A DNA stretch of 51,430 bases from Micrococcales bacterium (GTDB lineage: Bacteria > Actinomycetota > Actinomycetes > Actinomycetales > Cellulomonadaceae): assembly GCA_009779195.1 (NCBI GenBank), contig WRET01000017.1:1-51430 (forward strand). The letters run 5' to 3'. The notes below the pieces were generated by a model that worked only from the letters and a program-made list of their open reading frames with translations, ran no database searches and was not told the DNA's origin. The first letter of the stretch is position 1, and each line of letters opens with the position of its first letter. Below, one piece after another: positions 1 to 7,787 of this stretch. The translations under genes were made by a program, and so were the position numbers.

Positions 1-137
1 AACTCGAGCACCTGGGGCGGGCAGGTGACGAAGATGTCGGCTGGTGCCCGCTCGACACGCCGAAGGCGCGCGGTGACCACTGGATCACCCAACACAAGGA
101 GGGCCCACACCGAGTTGTCGACCAGGTAGTCGGTCAT
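1..137 (-). CDS. vapC: PIN-domain toxin VapC (N-terminal part, cut by window edge)
   Basis: Reading on the minus strand from the ATG at 137-135 gives about 45 residues beginning MTDYLVDNSVWALLVLG and then continuing past the window edge. An N-terminal hydrophobic strand ending in an acidic residue (here YLVDNS, D6) is the first metal-binding position of PIN-domain ribonucleases, the toxin half of VapBC systems. The start overlaps the stop of the upstream antitoxin gene in an ATGA, the usual VapBC translational coupling. The remaining catalytic acids lie outside the window, so activity cannot be judged. Confidence 0.75.
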   Translation of the reverse strand, partial: MTDYLVDNSVWALLVLGDPVVTARLRRVERAPADIFVTCPPQVLE

Positions 138-349
138 GACGCTGGCGGTGCTGGGGAGACGACCGGGGCCCCGAGGTCCTGCGGCAGGTCGCTCAGCGCG
201 GCGATGCCATCGATCATCGCCCCCTTCTGCTTCGAAGCGATGAGCCGGCGCAACGCGATGTCGACAACTGCACGGTTGGACCGCTCACCTGTGAGCGCCT
301 TGGCGCGCGCAATCAGCTGCGGATCCAGGTCGATGCTCGTCACGGCCAC
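134..349 (-). CDS. vapB: VapB-type antitoxin
   Basis: A 71-residue protein. The chosen GTG at 349-347 has a GAGGAG Shine-Dalgarno about 6 nt upstream; a second GTG at 343 is possible. The sequence (TSIDLDPQLIARAKALTG, then RAVVDIALRRLIASK) fits the VapB antitoxin family: a short ribbon-helix-helix N-terminus that binds operator DNA and a flexible C-terminus that wraps the PIN toxin. It overlaps the toxin gene by ATGA. The start lies just inside a 45-bp nested palindrome that probably serves as the autoregulatory operator. A longer reading frame continues upstream, but its composition is that of an antisense shadow of the neighbouring toxin gene. Confidence 0.8.
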   Translation of the reverse strand: MAVTSIDLDPQLIARAKALTGERSNRAVVDIALRRLIASKQKGAMIDGIAALSDLPQDLGAPVVSPAPPAS

Positions 350-353
350 GGCA

Positions 354-398
354 GGCTCCTCTCGATATATAATCGAGTATATATCATTGAGAGGAGCC
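354..398. promoter_or_regulatory. Nested palindromic operator/promoter of the first vapBC locus
   Basis: The outer arms are GGCTCCTCTC (354-363) and GAGAGGAGCC (389-398), perfect reverse complements. The inner arms are GATATAT (364-370) and ATATATC (379-385), also perfect. The AT-rich core stands out in very GC-rich DNA and offers -10-like hexamers (TATACT, TATAAT-like) on the minus strand. The antitoxin Shine-Dalgarno lies in one outer arm, so the same element could act as a protein-binding operator and as an RNA hairpin masking the ribosome site. VapB proteins typically bind such inverted repeats; binding here is inferred. Confidence 0.7.
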
Positions 399-477
399 CG
401 ACCAGACTCTCGCGATGGCTCACCCCTCTCCACGAGCCGCCAGGGATGCGGACGCTGCCTCGCCTGTCGGCTGGCCT

Positions 478-906
478 TCAACCGACCTGGCGAACCTTGA
501 TACCAGTGCCGTCGAGGAGCAGCTCCAGGTCTCCGGGGTCGCCGGTCAGGACGACGACCGGTTTCGGCAAGGTCATAGCGGTGGCGGCGACCACGGCATC
601 CACTGTCAGGCTCCGTGCCTTGCGCCGCGCCGACGCAGCCACTGCCCTGCGCTGCCCTGCGAGGAGCCCGACCAGCTCGGAGACCGGCTCGACGGTCATG
701 GCCTTGAGCTCGCGCCGGACGTTCGCGTCGCGGAGTGAGCCGTCCGTTGCTTCGGCGAGGGTCACCGCCGAGACATACAGGCTTGACCCAGTCGCATGAG
801 CGACCTTGGACCACCTGAGCATCTCCTGGTCGTGCTCGTCGGCCTGGAGAGCCAGGGCGGTGCAGTCGAGCAAGATCGAGTGTGGTCCGACCACCGCAGC
901 GCTCAC
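478..906 (-). CDS. vapC: PIN-domain toxin (VapC family), second locus
   Basis: A 142-residue protein from the GTG at 906-904, which forms a GTGA overlap with the upstream antitoxin stop. The PIN acidic residues are visible in order: D14 in ILLDCTAL, E52 in TLAEATDG, D103 in TVDAVVAATA and D123 in VLTGDPGDL. This is the four-acid arrangement of Mg-dependent PIN ribonucleases. The length is typical for VapC toxins (about 130-145 residues). The predicted role is a growth-inhibiting ribonuclease held inactive by the partner encoded directly upstream; the RNA target cannot be told from sequence. Confidence 0.85.
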   Translation of the reverse strand: MSAAVVGPHSILLDCTALALQADEHDQEMLRWSKVAHATGSSLYVSAVTLAEATDGSLRDANVRRELKAMTVEPVSELVGLLAGQRRAVAASARRKARSLTVDAVVAATAMTLPKPVVVLTGDPGDLELLLDGTGIKVRQVG

Positions 907-1133
907 TCGGCGAGCCACTGCAAGATCTCGTCGGTGTCGTCCGCGACTGTCGGGCCCTGCACGGCCTCACGTCGCACGATCGACTCAGCCAGGGCGTCAC
1001 GGCGGAGGCGCTCGGCGGTGGCCTCGGCCACGTAGGCCGAGAACTGTCGGCTCCCCACACGTTCCTGGACCCCCCGCACCGTCTCGCGAGGCATCGTGAT
1101 CGACTTCTTCTCGTACTCCGTCGTCGCGGTCAT
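903..1133 (-). CDS. Antitoxin of the second PIN-toxin locus
   Basis: A 76-residue protein from the ATG at 1133-1131, chosen because a TAGGAT ribosome-site-like sequence lies just upstream; an in-frame TTG lies 6 nt further up. The sequence MTATTEYEKKSITMPRETV followed by an amphipathic helical C-terminus resembles small ribbon-helix-helix-like antitoxins found with PIN toxins. The C-terminal half (TADDTDEILQWLAE-like, acidic) is the kind of tail that occupies a PIN active site. The gene overlaps the downstream toxin by GTGA. Family assignment rests mainly on context, since the fold is weakly conserved. Confidence 0.75.
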   Translation of the reverse strand: MTATTEYEKKSITMPRETVRGVQERVGSRQFSAYVAEATAERLRRDALAESIVRREAVQGPTVADDTDEILQWLAE

Positions 1134-1526
1134 ACCCAAATCCTACTGCAAAAGCTACTAGGTGTCGAGGATCGTCGGTGTCCGAGCGACGGCGTGGGGC
1201 GGCGAGTGCATGCAGATCGGAGGCGTCGCCGGTCAGGTGAACCGGTCAGGCACTCGGCGAGCACGATCGACTCAGCGAGGACGACCCGTACCCGTGAAGG
1301 GACAGTCAGGTCGTGATCGAAGGAAGAGAAAACGGGGTTTCTGTCGACCAGACGGATGTCGTATCCGCCGAACCAGCAGGCCCAAGCCTTCGGGAGCCAG
1401 GTCGCGCAGGTCGTCGAAGCCGATGGAATGAGGTTCCGATTCAGTATGCTGAGGGAGTGAATGTGGACCGCCTGCACCATGGCCGACCTGCGCAGGCATC
1501 AGTGGTTGGCTACAGAGGGGTTCGTC
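1134..1526. other. Intergenic stretch holding a probable decayed toxin-antitoxin remnant
   Basis: No intact gene. On the minus strand near 1240-1200 a reading begins LTGDASDLHALAAP, very like the C-terminal LTGDPGDLELL strand of PIN toxins. Just upstream, at about 1290-1255, another frame contains LAESIV, also present in the second antitoxin. These pieces lie in different frames with stops, so they look like the remains of another VapBC-type locus. From about 1310 to 1500 a minus-strand reading (GFDDLRDLAPEGLGLLVRR and onward) has coding-like composition but no recognisable family. Confidence 0.35.
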
Positions 1527-2162
1527 ATGGTTGAGCAGGGCAGGTGGGATGCCGCACAGATCCGCGAACGTCTTTCGAAAGTCGGTGCGAGACCAAACTC
1601 ACGTTCAGTCTTTGGCGTCAACGGTCACCGCTTCTGTCTGCGATGTCCGGCGTCCGAAGAAGCCATCGCTACGGTAGAGCAGCGTCTTGGCGTGACGCTC
1701 CCTCCTTCCTACCGCCTGTTCATGTCCGAAGTGAGCGACGGAGGTCCCGGACCCGGCTATGGGATATTCCCGCTCGGATGCTCCGGCAACACTGCCGACG
1801 ACCCGACGCCTTGGGCCGACTGGCAACTCGAGTTCCCCAGTCGACCTTTCCCTCTCGACGAGGCCTGGAACCTGCCAGATGAGGAGTTCGTCTGCCCACC
1901 TGGACTGTCCGCAGGGCAGGAGGAAGACTGGTACGAAGCGCACGACAAGAAATACTTCGATCCCGCCCTTGAAGCAGGCACGATCCCCATCGGCCACCTC
2001 GGCTGTGCGATATGGGTGCTCCTGGTGGTAGCTGGCTCGCGCGCTGGCGAGGTCTGGATCGATGACCGGGCCAACGACTACGGCATCTATCCGGCCGAAC
2101 CCTGCAAGTTTGACGACTGGTATCTGTCCTGGCTCGAAGAAGTCGAAGCGAAGACCTTCTGA
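1527..2162 (+). CDS. SUKH/SMI1-KNR4 family protein (probable immunity-type)
   Basis: A 211-residue protein. The ATG at 1527 is preceded by AGAGGGG at 1514-1520 with 6-nt spacing, which decides it over upstream in-frame starts. Residues about 45-75 read ATVEQRLGVTLPPSYRLFMS, the characteristic N-terminal SUKH motif (E-x-x-L-G-x-x-LP-x-x-Y). Downstream GGPGPGYGIFPLG and the acidic stretch near VWIDDRANDYG are typical of the same fold. SUKH proteins often act as immunity proteins against polymorphic or nuclease toxins. No cognate toxin is next to it, so it may be an orphan immunity gene; its position beside toxin-antitoxin genes supports an accessory role. Confidence 0.8.
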   Translation: MVEQGRWDAAQIRERLSKVGARPNSRSVFGVNGHRFCLRCPASEEAIATVEQRLGVTLPPSYRLFMSEVSDGGPGPGYGIFPLGCSGNTADDPTPWADWQLEFPSRPFPLDEAWNLPDEEFVCPPGLSAGQEEDWYEAHDKKYFDPALEAGTIPIGHLGCAIWVLLVVAGSRAGEVWIDDRANDYGIYPAEPCKFDDWYLSWLEEVEAKTF

Positions 2163-2327
2163 GCAGTCTGCCTCTGGCCTCCCCTTCAGCCCTGGGTGGC
2201 AGGCTCCGCGGCCCTCGGCCAGACACGCCAGAACTGGGACCATTGACCTACGGTGGCTGCCGGGATAGTGTCCAAAGGGCGTGCTCGGGGCGCGTTTCCA
2301 TGGTCTACACGAGAGAGTGGGTTTGTC

Positions 2328-3089
2328 ATGACGTTTCCGGTGCTTGAGGGCAAGGTTGCCATCGTCACGGGGGCTGCGATGGGGATGGGCGAGGCGACCG
2401 CCCGGCTGTTCGCCGAGGCTGGTGCACGAGTCGTGGTCGCCGACTTCGCCGACGAGAAAGGCCAGGCGGTCGCCGAGTCGATCGGGCAGGCAGCGCACTT
2501 CGTGCACGTCGACATCTCCGACAGCGCGCAGGTCCAGGCCATGGTCGCGCAGACCGTGGCGACGTTCGGACGGCTCGACGCGGCGGTGAACAATGCGGCT
2601 CTCACACCCGACGACAAGCTCGTCAGCGAGTTCGACGAGGACTACTGGGACCGGCTGATGGCCGTGGACCTCAAAGGCACCGCGTTGTGCATGAAGTACG
2701 AGCTGCGCCAGATGCTCGCCCAGGGCGGCGGCGGTTCCATCATCAACATCTCGTCGGTGAGCGGGTTCCGGCCGCAGCCGCAGAACATCGCCTACGTCGC
2801 GGCGAAGCACGCCGTCGTGGGTATCACCAAGGTCGCCGCGGTCGAGAACGGACCGCACAACATCCGTGTGAACTCCGTCGCCCCCGGTGCGATCGACACC
2901 CCGATGCTGCGCGGCGCGCTCGAGCAGTTCGGTTTCACGCCCGAGGAGTACGCTCCCCAACTCAGCCTCCTCAACCGCTTCGGGCAGGCCGAAGAGATCG
3001 CACAGGCGTCGTTGTGGCTCGCCTCGGACGCATCGTCCTACGTGACCGGTACGACGATGCACGTCGATGCTGGTTACACCAGCCGCTGA
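2328..3089 (+). CDS. Short-chain dehydrogenase/reductase
   Basis: A 253-residue classical SDR. The cofactor-binding glycine motif TGAAMGMG is at residues 14-21, the NNAA structural motif follows (AAVNNAAL), the catalytic Ser lies in INISSVSG and the catalytic pair is Y156/K160 in YVAAK. An acidic residue after beta-2 (VVADFADE) suggests NAD(H) rather than NADP(H) preference. The start is the ATG at 2328, with a purine-rich GAGAGAG upstream; a longer in-frame start lacks SDR homology. The C-terminal GTTMHVDAGYTS is typical of the family. The substrate cannot be named: many actinobacterial paralogues act on alcohols, sugars or steroids. The gene stands alone, convergent with the glycogen gene. 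Confidence 0.9.
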   Translation: MTFPVLEGKVAIVTGAAMGMGEATARLFAEAGARVVVADFADEKGQAVAESIGQAAHFVHVDISDSAQVQAMVAQTVATFGRLDAAVNNAALTPDDKLVSEFDEDYWDRLMAVDLKGTALCMKYELRQMLAQGGGGSIINISSVSGFRPQPQNIAYVAAKHAVVGITKVAAVENGPHNIRVNSVAPGAIDTPMLRGALEQFGFTPEEYAPQLSLLNRFGQAEEIAQASLWLASDASSYVTGTTMHVDAGYTSR

Positions 3090-3111
3090 CCGCCGCGCCC
3101 AGCTCGGCACT

Positions 3112-3144
3112 GCCGGGACTGACGAAGACCCCGTCAGTCCCGGC
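3112..3144. terminator. Bidirectional terminator hairpin between SDR and glgM
   Basis: GCCGGGACTGACG (3112-3124) and CGTCAGTCCCGGC (3132-3144) are perfect 13-bp inverted arms around a 7-nt loop. It lies between two convergent genes whose stops are at 3089 and 3150. There is no strong U-tract on either side, as is common in high-GC actinobacteria. Confidence 0.75.
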
Positions 3145-3149
3145 CTGGG

Positions 3150-4379
3150 TCAGCGCAGGACGCTTCGGTAGACCTCGAGGGTGCGTTCGCCGATGACTTC
3201 CCAGGAGAAGTGGTCTTCGGCTCGGCGGCGGCCGGCTTCGCCCCAGGTCCGGGCCCGGGCAGGGTCACTGACGGCGTCGGTCAGGGCTGCGGCGAGGTCG
3301 GAGACGAAAGTCTCGGGATGCAGGGGGGTGCCGGTGCCGTCGTCGGTCTGCTCGATGGGGACCAGGATGCCTGTCTCGCCGTCGACGACGACCTCGGGGA
3401 TACCGCCTGTGGCGGTGCCGACGACGGGCAGGCCGACGGCCATGGCCTCGAGGTTGACGATACCCAGGGGTTCGTAGACCGACGGGCACACGAAGACTGT
3501 GCAGGCCGAGAGCACCGAGACCAGCTCGTCGCGCGGGAGCATACGTTCGATCCACACCACGCCGGAGCGTTTGGCGGCCAGACCAGCGACCAGCTCTTGG
3601 ACCTCGGCCATGATCTGGGGGGTGTCAGGGGCGCCAGCGCACAAGACCAGCTGGACGTCGGCGGGCAGCAGCTCGGCGGCACGCAGGAAGTACGGCAGGC
3701 CTTTCTGGCGGGTGATCCGGCCGACGAACACGACCGCGGGACGGTCAGGGTCGATACCCAGGTCGCGGGCACGGGCCAGGGCAGCGTCGGTGTCGGCCGG
3801 ACGGGCCCAGCCGTCCAGGTCGATGCCGTTGTGCACGACGACCACGTCCTCAGGGTCCATGAAGGGGTAGACCCGCAAGATGTCGGCCCGCATCCCGGCG
3901 GAGACCGCCACGACCCGGGCGGCACCGGCGTAGGCAGTGCGCTCGGCCCAGCTCGACAGGGCGTACCCGCCGCCGAGCTGTTCGGCCTTCCACGGGCGCA
4001 GCGGCTCGAGGCTGTGGGCAGTCAAGATGTGGGGCACGTCGTAGCGCACCCCAGCCAGGTGCCCGGCGAGGTTCGCGTACCAGGTGTGCGAGTGCACCAG
4101 GTCGGGGCTGGCGCCGGGGTCGACCGCTCCGACCCCGGCGACCATGGCCAGGTCCACGCCGAACGTCGCCAGAGCGGCGTCGCCGGGCAGCTGGTCGTAC
4201 CCGTGCACCCATGGGTCTTCACGCGCGCCGTCGAAGCAGTGGACCTGCACGTCGGTCCCTGGTGCTCCCCCCAGCTCAGCCAGGGGTGCCCGCAGCACCC
4301 GGACCAGCTCGGCGACGTGCACCCCGGCCCCTCCGTAGATCTTCGGCGGGTATTCGCGGGTCATCAGGTCGACGCGCAC
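3150..4379 (-). CDS. glgM: GT4 glycogen/maltose-1-phosphate synthase (GlgM/GlgA type)
   Basis: A 409-residue GT4 glycosyltransferase. The N-terminus has REYPPKIYGGAGVHV, the acceptor and ADP-glucose loop of actinobacterial GlgA-like enzymes. The donor-site R221/K226 lie in GRITRQKG, and the E303-x7-E311 pair in EPLGIVNLEAM. The GTG at 4379 follows GGAGG by 5 nt and begins MRVDLMTREYPP. It is divergent from glgC, an arrangement known for Mycobacterium tuberculosis Rv1212c/Rv1213. There the enzyme (GlgM) was shown to make maltose-1-phosphate from ADP-glucose and glucose-1-phosphate for GlgE-dependent alpha-glucan synthesis. Sequence alone does not separate that from direct glycogen elongation, so glgA is the alternative name. 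Confidence 0.88.
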   Translation of the reverse strand: MRVDLMTREYPPKIYGGAGVHVAELVRVLRAPLAELGGAPGTDVQVHCFDGAREDPWVHGYDQLPGDAALATFGVDLAMVAGVGAVDPGASPDLVHSHTWYANLAGHLAGVRYDVPHILTAHSLEPLRPWKAEQLGGGYALSSWAERTAYAGAARVVAVSAGMRADILRVYPFMDPEDVVVVHNGIDLDGWARPADTDAALARARDLGIDPDRPAVVFVGRITRQKGLPYFLRAAELLPADVQLVLCAGAPDTPQIMAEVQELVAGLAAKRSGVVWIERMLPRDELVSVLSACTVFVCPSVYEPLGIVNLEAMAVGLPVVGTATGGIPEVVVDGETGILVPIEQTDDGTGTPLHPETFVSDLAAALTDAVSDPARARTWGEAGRRRAEDHFSWEVIGERTLEVYRSVLR

Positions 4380-4640
4380 GGGGGCCTCCGCAAGTCGTGG
4401 GACATGGGCCCGCCGACCGCTCAGACAGCATCTGCACAGCCCAGACACACATATCGTGGCGCCGCCCTCCCTCGACAGACCTCCGGCCTGCCACCGGTCG
4501 GCCGCCTTGCGCCGCACGCACCTGGACTACGCACATGACCAGCTGATCGATCGTCGAGCTCTCTCACCGTAGTCGAACGAGCCCGTGGCGCCCGTCGGCG
4601 ACCACAGTAAGACGCGAGGTAGCCCACATGCTGGCCATCG

Positions 4641-4676
4641 TGCACAGAGGGCTGTTCTCGGTCTAGTGTCGTGTTA
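4641..4676 (+). promoter_or_regulatory. glgC promoter, leaderless
   Basis: A -35-like TGCACA (4641-4646, 4 of 6 to TTGACA) is followed after 17 bp by TAGTGT (4664-4669), a TANNNT -10 element. The glgC ATG begins at 4676, exactly where transcription would start, so the mRNA is probably leaderless; no Shine-Dalgarno is present. Confidence 0.6.
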
Positions 4677-5920
4677 TGCGAGCCATGCCACGAGTCTTAG
4701 CCATCGTCCTTGCTGGTGGCGAGGGAAAGCGGCTTATGCCGCTGACCACCCACCGGGCCAAGCCAGCTGTACCGTTCGGCGGCATCTACCGGTTGGTCGA
4801 CTTCGCCTTGTCGAACGTCATCAACTCGCAGTACCTGCACGTCATCGTGCTCACCCAGTACAAGTCTCACTCTCTGGACAGACACGTGTCCAAGACATGG
4901 CGAATGTCAGCCATCTTGGGCAACTACGTCGCAGCCGTCCCAGCGCAGCAGCGGGTCGGCAAGCACTGGTACCTGGGCAGTGCGGACGCCATCTACCAGG
5001 GTCTGAACATCATCGAGGACGAGCGTCCTGACTACGTCGTCGTGGTCGGTGCCGACCACGTCTACCGCATGGACTTCTCCCAGATGATGGACGCGCACAT
5101 CGAGTCCGGCGCAGAGCTGACGGTGGCCGGGATCCGCCAGCCCATCTCCATGGCTGACCAGTTCGGCGTCATCGAGACATCCTGCGACGACGCGACGAAG
5201 ATCGCAGCGTTCCGCGAGAAGCCGTCCGACCCGATCGGCCTGGCCGACGCCCCTCACGAGGTGCTCGCCTCGATGGGCAACTACATCTTCAACACCGACG
5301 CCCTGGTGCGGGCTGTCACCGAAGACGCTGACAAGGCTGGCTCCCACCACGACATGGGCGGCGATATCGTCCCGGCGTTCGTCGAGCGCGGCACTGCTGG
5401 GGTCTACGACTTCATCCACAACGACGTGCCCGGCTCGACCCCGCGCGACAAGGACTACTGGCGTGACGTAGGGACCCTCGACTCCTACTACGACGCCAAC
5501 CAGGACCTCATCGCCATCGAGCCGGTGTTCAACCTGTACAACGGCGCCTGGCCGCTGCACGCGGGTAACGCTGGCCTGCCGCCAGCCAAGTTCGTCCACG
5601 CTGGCCCAGGCCGTCTGGGGCACGCCGCAGACTCAATAGTGTCGAACGGCACAGTCGTCTCCGGCGCAACTGTCACCGGGTCGGTGGTCTCCCCCGGCTG
5701 CCGCCTGCACTCGTGGGCGCAGGTCGCCGACTCGGTCCTGTTCGACGGTGTGGTCGTCCAGCGTTACGCCCAGATCCACCGGGCGATCATCGACAAGTAC
5801 GTCACGGTCCCCGAACGCTGCCGCATCGGGCTGGACCGAGAGCACGACCTGGCCCGTGGCTTCACCGTCACCGAGTCCGGTATCACCGTCGTCCCCAAGG
5901 GCGCAGTCTTCACCGAGTGA
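4676..5920 (+). CDS. glgC: Glucose-1-phosphate adenylyltransferase
   Basis: A 414-residue ADP-glucose pyrophosphorylase, which makes ADP-glucose from ATP and glucose-1-phosphate, the committed step of glycogen and alpha-glucan synthesis. The nucleotide-binding loop [13 protein letters not shown] starts at residue 12, followed by [15 protein letters not shown]. The catalytic-Asp region [12 protein letters not shown] and the glucose-1-phosphate site FREKPSDP are clear. A left-handed beta-helix of hexapeptide-like repeats fills the C-terminus ([13 protein letters not shown] and following), the domain that mediates tetramer assembly and allostery. The length is normal for the family. The divergent GlgM-type enzyme uses its product. 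Confidence 0.96.
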   Translation: MRAMPRVLAIVLAGGEGKRLMPLTTHRAKPAVPFGGIYRLVDFALSNVINSQYLHVIVLTQYKSHSLDRHVSKTWRMSAILGNYVAAVPAQQRVGKHWYLGSADAIYQGLNIIEDERPDYVVVVGADHVYRMDFSQMMDAHIESGAELTVAGIRQPISMADQFGVIETSCDDATKIAAFREKPSDPIGLADAPHEVLASMGNYIFNTDALVRAVTEDADKAGSHHDMGGDIVPAFVERGTAGVYDFIHNDVPGSTPRDKDYWRDVGTLDSYYDANQDLIAIEPVFNLYNGAWPLHAGNAGLPPAKFVHAGPGRLGHAADSIVSNGTVVSGATVTGSVVSPGCRLHSWAQVADSVLFDGVVVQRYAQIHRAIIDKYVTVPERCRIGLDREHDLARGFTVTESGITVVPKGAVFTE

Positions 5921-5946
5921 CGCCAGGCACTCCGTGACCGCTTTCT

Positions 5947-5978
5947 CGGCCCCGTCATCGTCCTCGATGGCGGGGCCG
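5947..5978 (+). terminator. Rho-independent-like terminator of glgC
   Basis: Arms CGGCCCCGTCATCG (5947-5960) and CGATGGCGGGGCCG (5965-5978) pair along 14 positions with one G-T wobble around a TCCT loop. A T-rich stretch follows (ttcgctcgttcttcttc). Confidence 0.75.
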
Positions 5979-6089
5979 CGACATTCGCTCGTTCTTCTTC
6001 TCTGGGTCGTCTGACCGCGGGCGTGGAGCGGTCGTGCGACTGCGCACGACGAACAGGGCTACGTCTTCGACGCCGCGAGCGCAGAGTCT

Positions 6090-7544
6090 TCAGAATCCGG
6101 TGGCGACCATGGCAGCGGCGTGGATCCAGGCGTCGCGGGTGGCTCGCGACAGGCTGGTCCAGCGCATATGGCCTTCGACCATATGAGGGTCGTAGGGGAT
6201 GACAGCGGTGGCGCGGACGAGACCTTCGAAACCGCGGGCGATCTCCAGGGCGGGGCCCAGACCACGGCGCGGGTCAGCCTGGGAGACGATGACCACAGCG
6301 TTGGTGGCGAGGTTGTAGCCGTGCTCAGAGCTGCGGGACAACTCGGTGAGCAGCAACCGCCCAGCCTCGGCCCACTCGCGGCGGGCGAGGGTGGGCACCA
6401 CCAACTGGGTGGCCAGCTCGATCATGTGCTGCCACACCGGCGAGGTCTCGTCGTTGCCGGAGTCGAAGATGAGCAGGCGGTAGTACTTGGCGAGCACGCG
6501 GACCACCGCGTCGAACTCCCCGGCCGTGAACGGAGGGCCGAGACGCTCAGGTTTGGACCGCAGGACGTCGTAGCGGTCCTCGGTCTGGTGGTGCAAGAAC
6601 GCCGCCAGCTGCGAGGCGCTGGCGTCGGAGTTCATGAGACGTTCGACATGCGGCAGCAAGTCGGTGACCGAAGCGTCGTGGGGGCCCTGTTCGGTGCGCC
6701 AAGGCAGCGTCCCGCGGGTGGGGTTGTTGTCCACCGCCGCCACTCCCCCGCCGCCGTGGCGGGCGAACGCTGCCGCCAGCCCGATCGTCGTGGGAGTTTT
6801 GCACGCTGAGCCTTTGGCGTTGGCGACCGCGACGGTCCGCAGCCCAGGCCAGTGCTGGGAGACGATCCGCACCGAGCGGCGCAGGCTCACCTCAGAGCCG
6901 GTCGGGCCGAGGTTGAGACCGACCCGGTTGGCCCGGCCGCGCCAACCAGTGCGGGCGGGGTCGGCAACGGGCTCGGTGACCAGGAAGGTGGGCACAGGCG
7001 TCCGCGTGGTCACAGGGGCACGCGTCAGCACCGACGGTTCAGGTTCAGGGGCTCGGTGGACCGACCGGCGGTCGGCGCTGACCACAGGCCTGGGCGCGGG
7101 TGGACGGTGCACCGGCTGGACAGGACGGGCCGTGGGGACCCACTCTTGCGCGGGCCGGGGGGTTGACGGCTGGGCCGGCAGGCTCGTCGTGGGCGCCAAT
7201 GGCTGCGCTGGGCGGGACGGTTCTGCTGGTGGGGACGAGCGACGGCCAACGTGGGTCGGTCTGGCGACCGGGGCGACCACGACGTCTTCGATACTGCCGC
7301 CAGCGGTGACGGCGACCATCATCGCGCCGCTCTCCGGGTCGTCGACGTGCGCGACGACCCGTTCGTGCCCGCCTTGGTGGGCGACGGCGGCGACGGCGGC
7401 GACGAGCTGGCGGCGGGCGTCGTACAGGTTCTTCGAGCCCTCGGCCGGGCCGAGGACAGTGGCAGGTTCGTCGCCCACGCGCAGTGTCAGGGTCCCGTCC
7501 CGTTCGATCACCCCACGCACCTCGGGCAGGTAGGTCGCTGTCAT
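6090..7544 (-). CDS. MinD/ParA-like ATPase with Pro-rich linker and altered P-loop
   Basis: A 484-residue protein whose ATG at 7544 follows AGGAGG by 6 nt. Residues 1-90 form a small alpha/beta domain, 91-190 are a Pro/Arg-rich linker, and 205-484 are a MinD-like ATPase. The P-loop reads ANAKGSACKTPTT (residues 241-253). It keeps the ParA/MinD signature Lys (K244) and the phosphate-binding KT, but with Ser-Ala-Cys and Pro substitutions relative to KGGVGKTT. The switch region VDNNPTRGTL replaces the usual DxDPQ, and a Walker-B-like LLIFDSGND follows. Similar Pro-rich MinD-like ATPases occur with actinobacterial type VII secretion and polar-organelle systems. No such genes are adjacent here, so the cargo is unknown. 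Confidence 0.8.
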   Translation of the reverse strand: MTATYLPEVRGVIERDGTLTLRVGDEPATVLGPAEGSKNLYDARRQLVAAVAAVAHQGGHERVVAHVDDPESGAMMVAVTAGGSIEDVVVAPVARPTHVGRRSSPPAEPSRPAQPLAPTTSLPAQPSTPRPAQEWVPTARPVQPVHRPPAPRPVVSADRRSVHRAPEPEPSVLTRAPVTTRTPVPTFLVTEPVADPARTGWRGRANRVGLNLGPTGSEVSLRRSVRIVSQHWPGLRTVAVANAKGSACKTPTTIGLAAAFARHGGGGVAAVDNNPTRGTLPWRTEQGPHDASVTDLLPHVERLMNSDASASQLAAFLHHQTEDRYDVLRSKPERLGPPFTAGEFDAVVRVLAKYYRLLIFDSGNDETSPVWQHMIELATQLVVPTLARREWAEAGRLLLTELSRSSEHGYNLATNAVVIVSQADPRRGLGPALEIARGFEGLVRATAVIPYDPHMVEGHMRWTSLSRATRDAWIHAAAMVATGF

Positions 7545-7787
7545 GCCCAGCCTCCTGTCTCGCAGCGCTCGCCGACCTTGGAGCGCCGGGCGACGCCGGC
7601 GCTGGTCAGCATGGAGAAATCACATCCGACAACGCACCTGACAGCGGTTGTCGTCCAAGTCATGCGACAAGATTACTCACGATCGAGCCTTCACAGCACC
7701 GGACACGCCCCATGACCGTATCGGCGCGACGCCGCCGCGGTATTTCCATAATGTGCCGCTATCGGAGAATTTTGACGTCTGCGCAGG

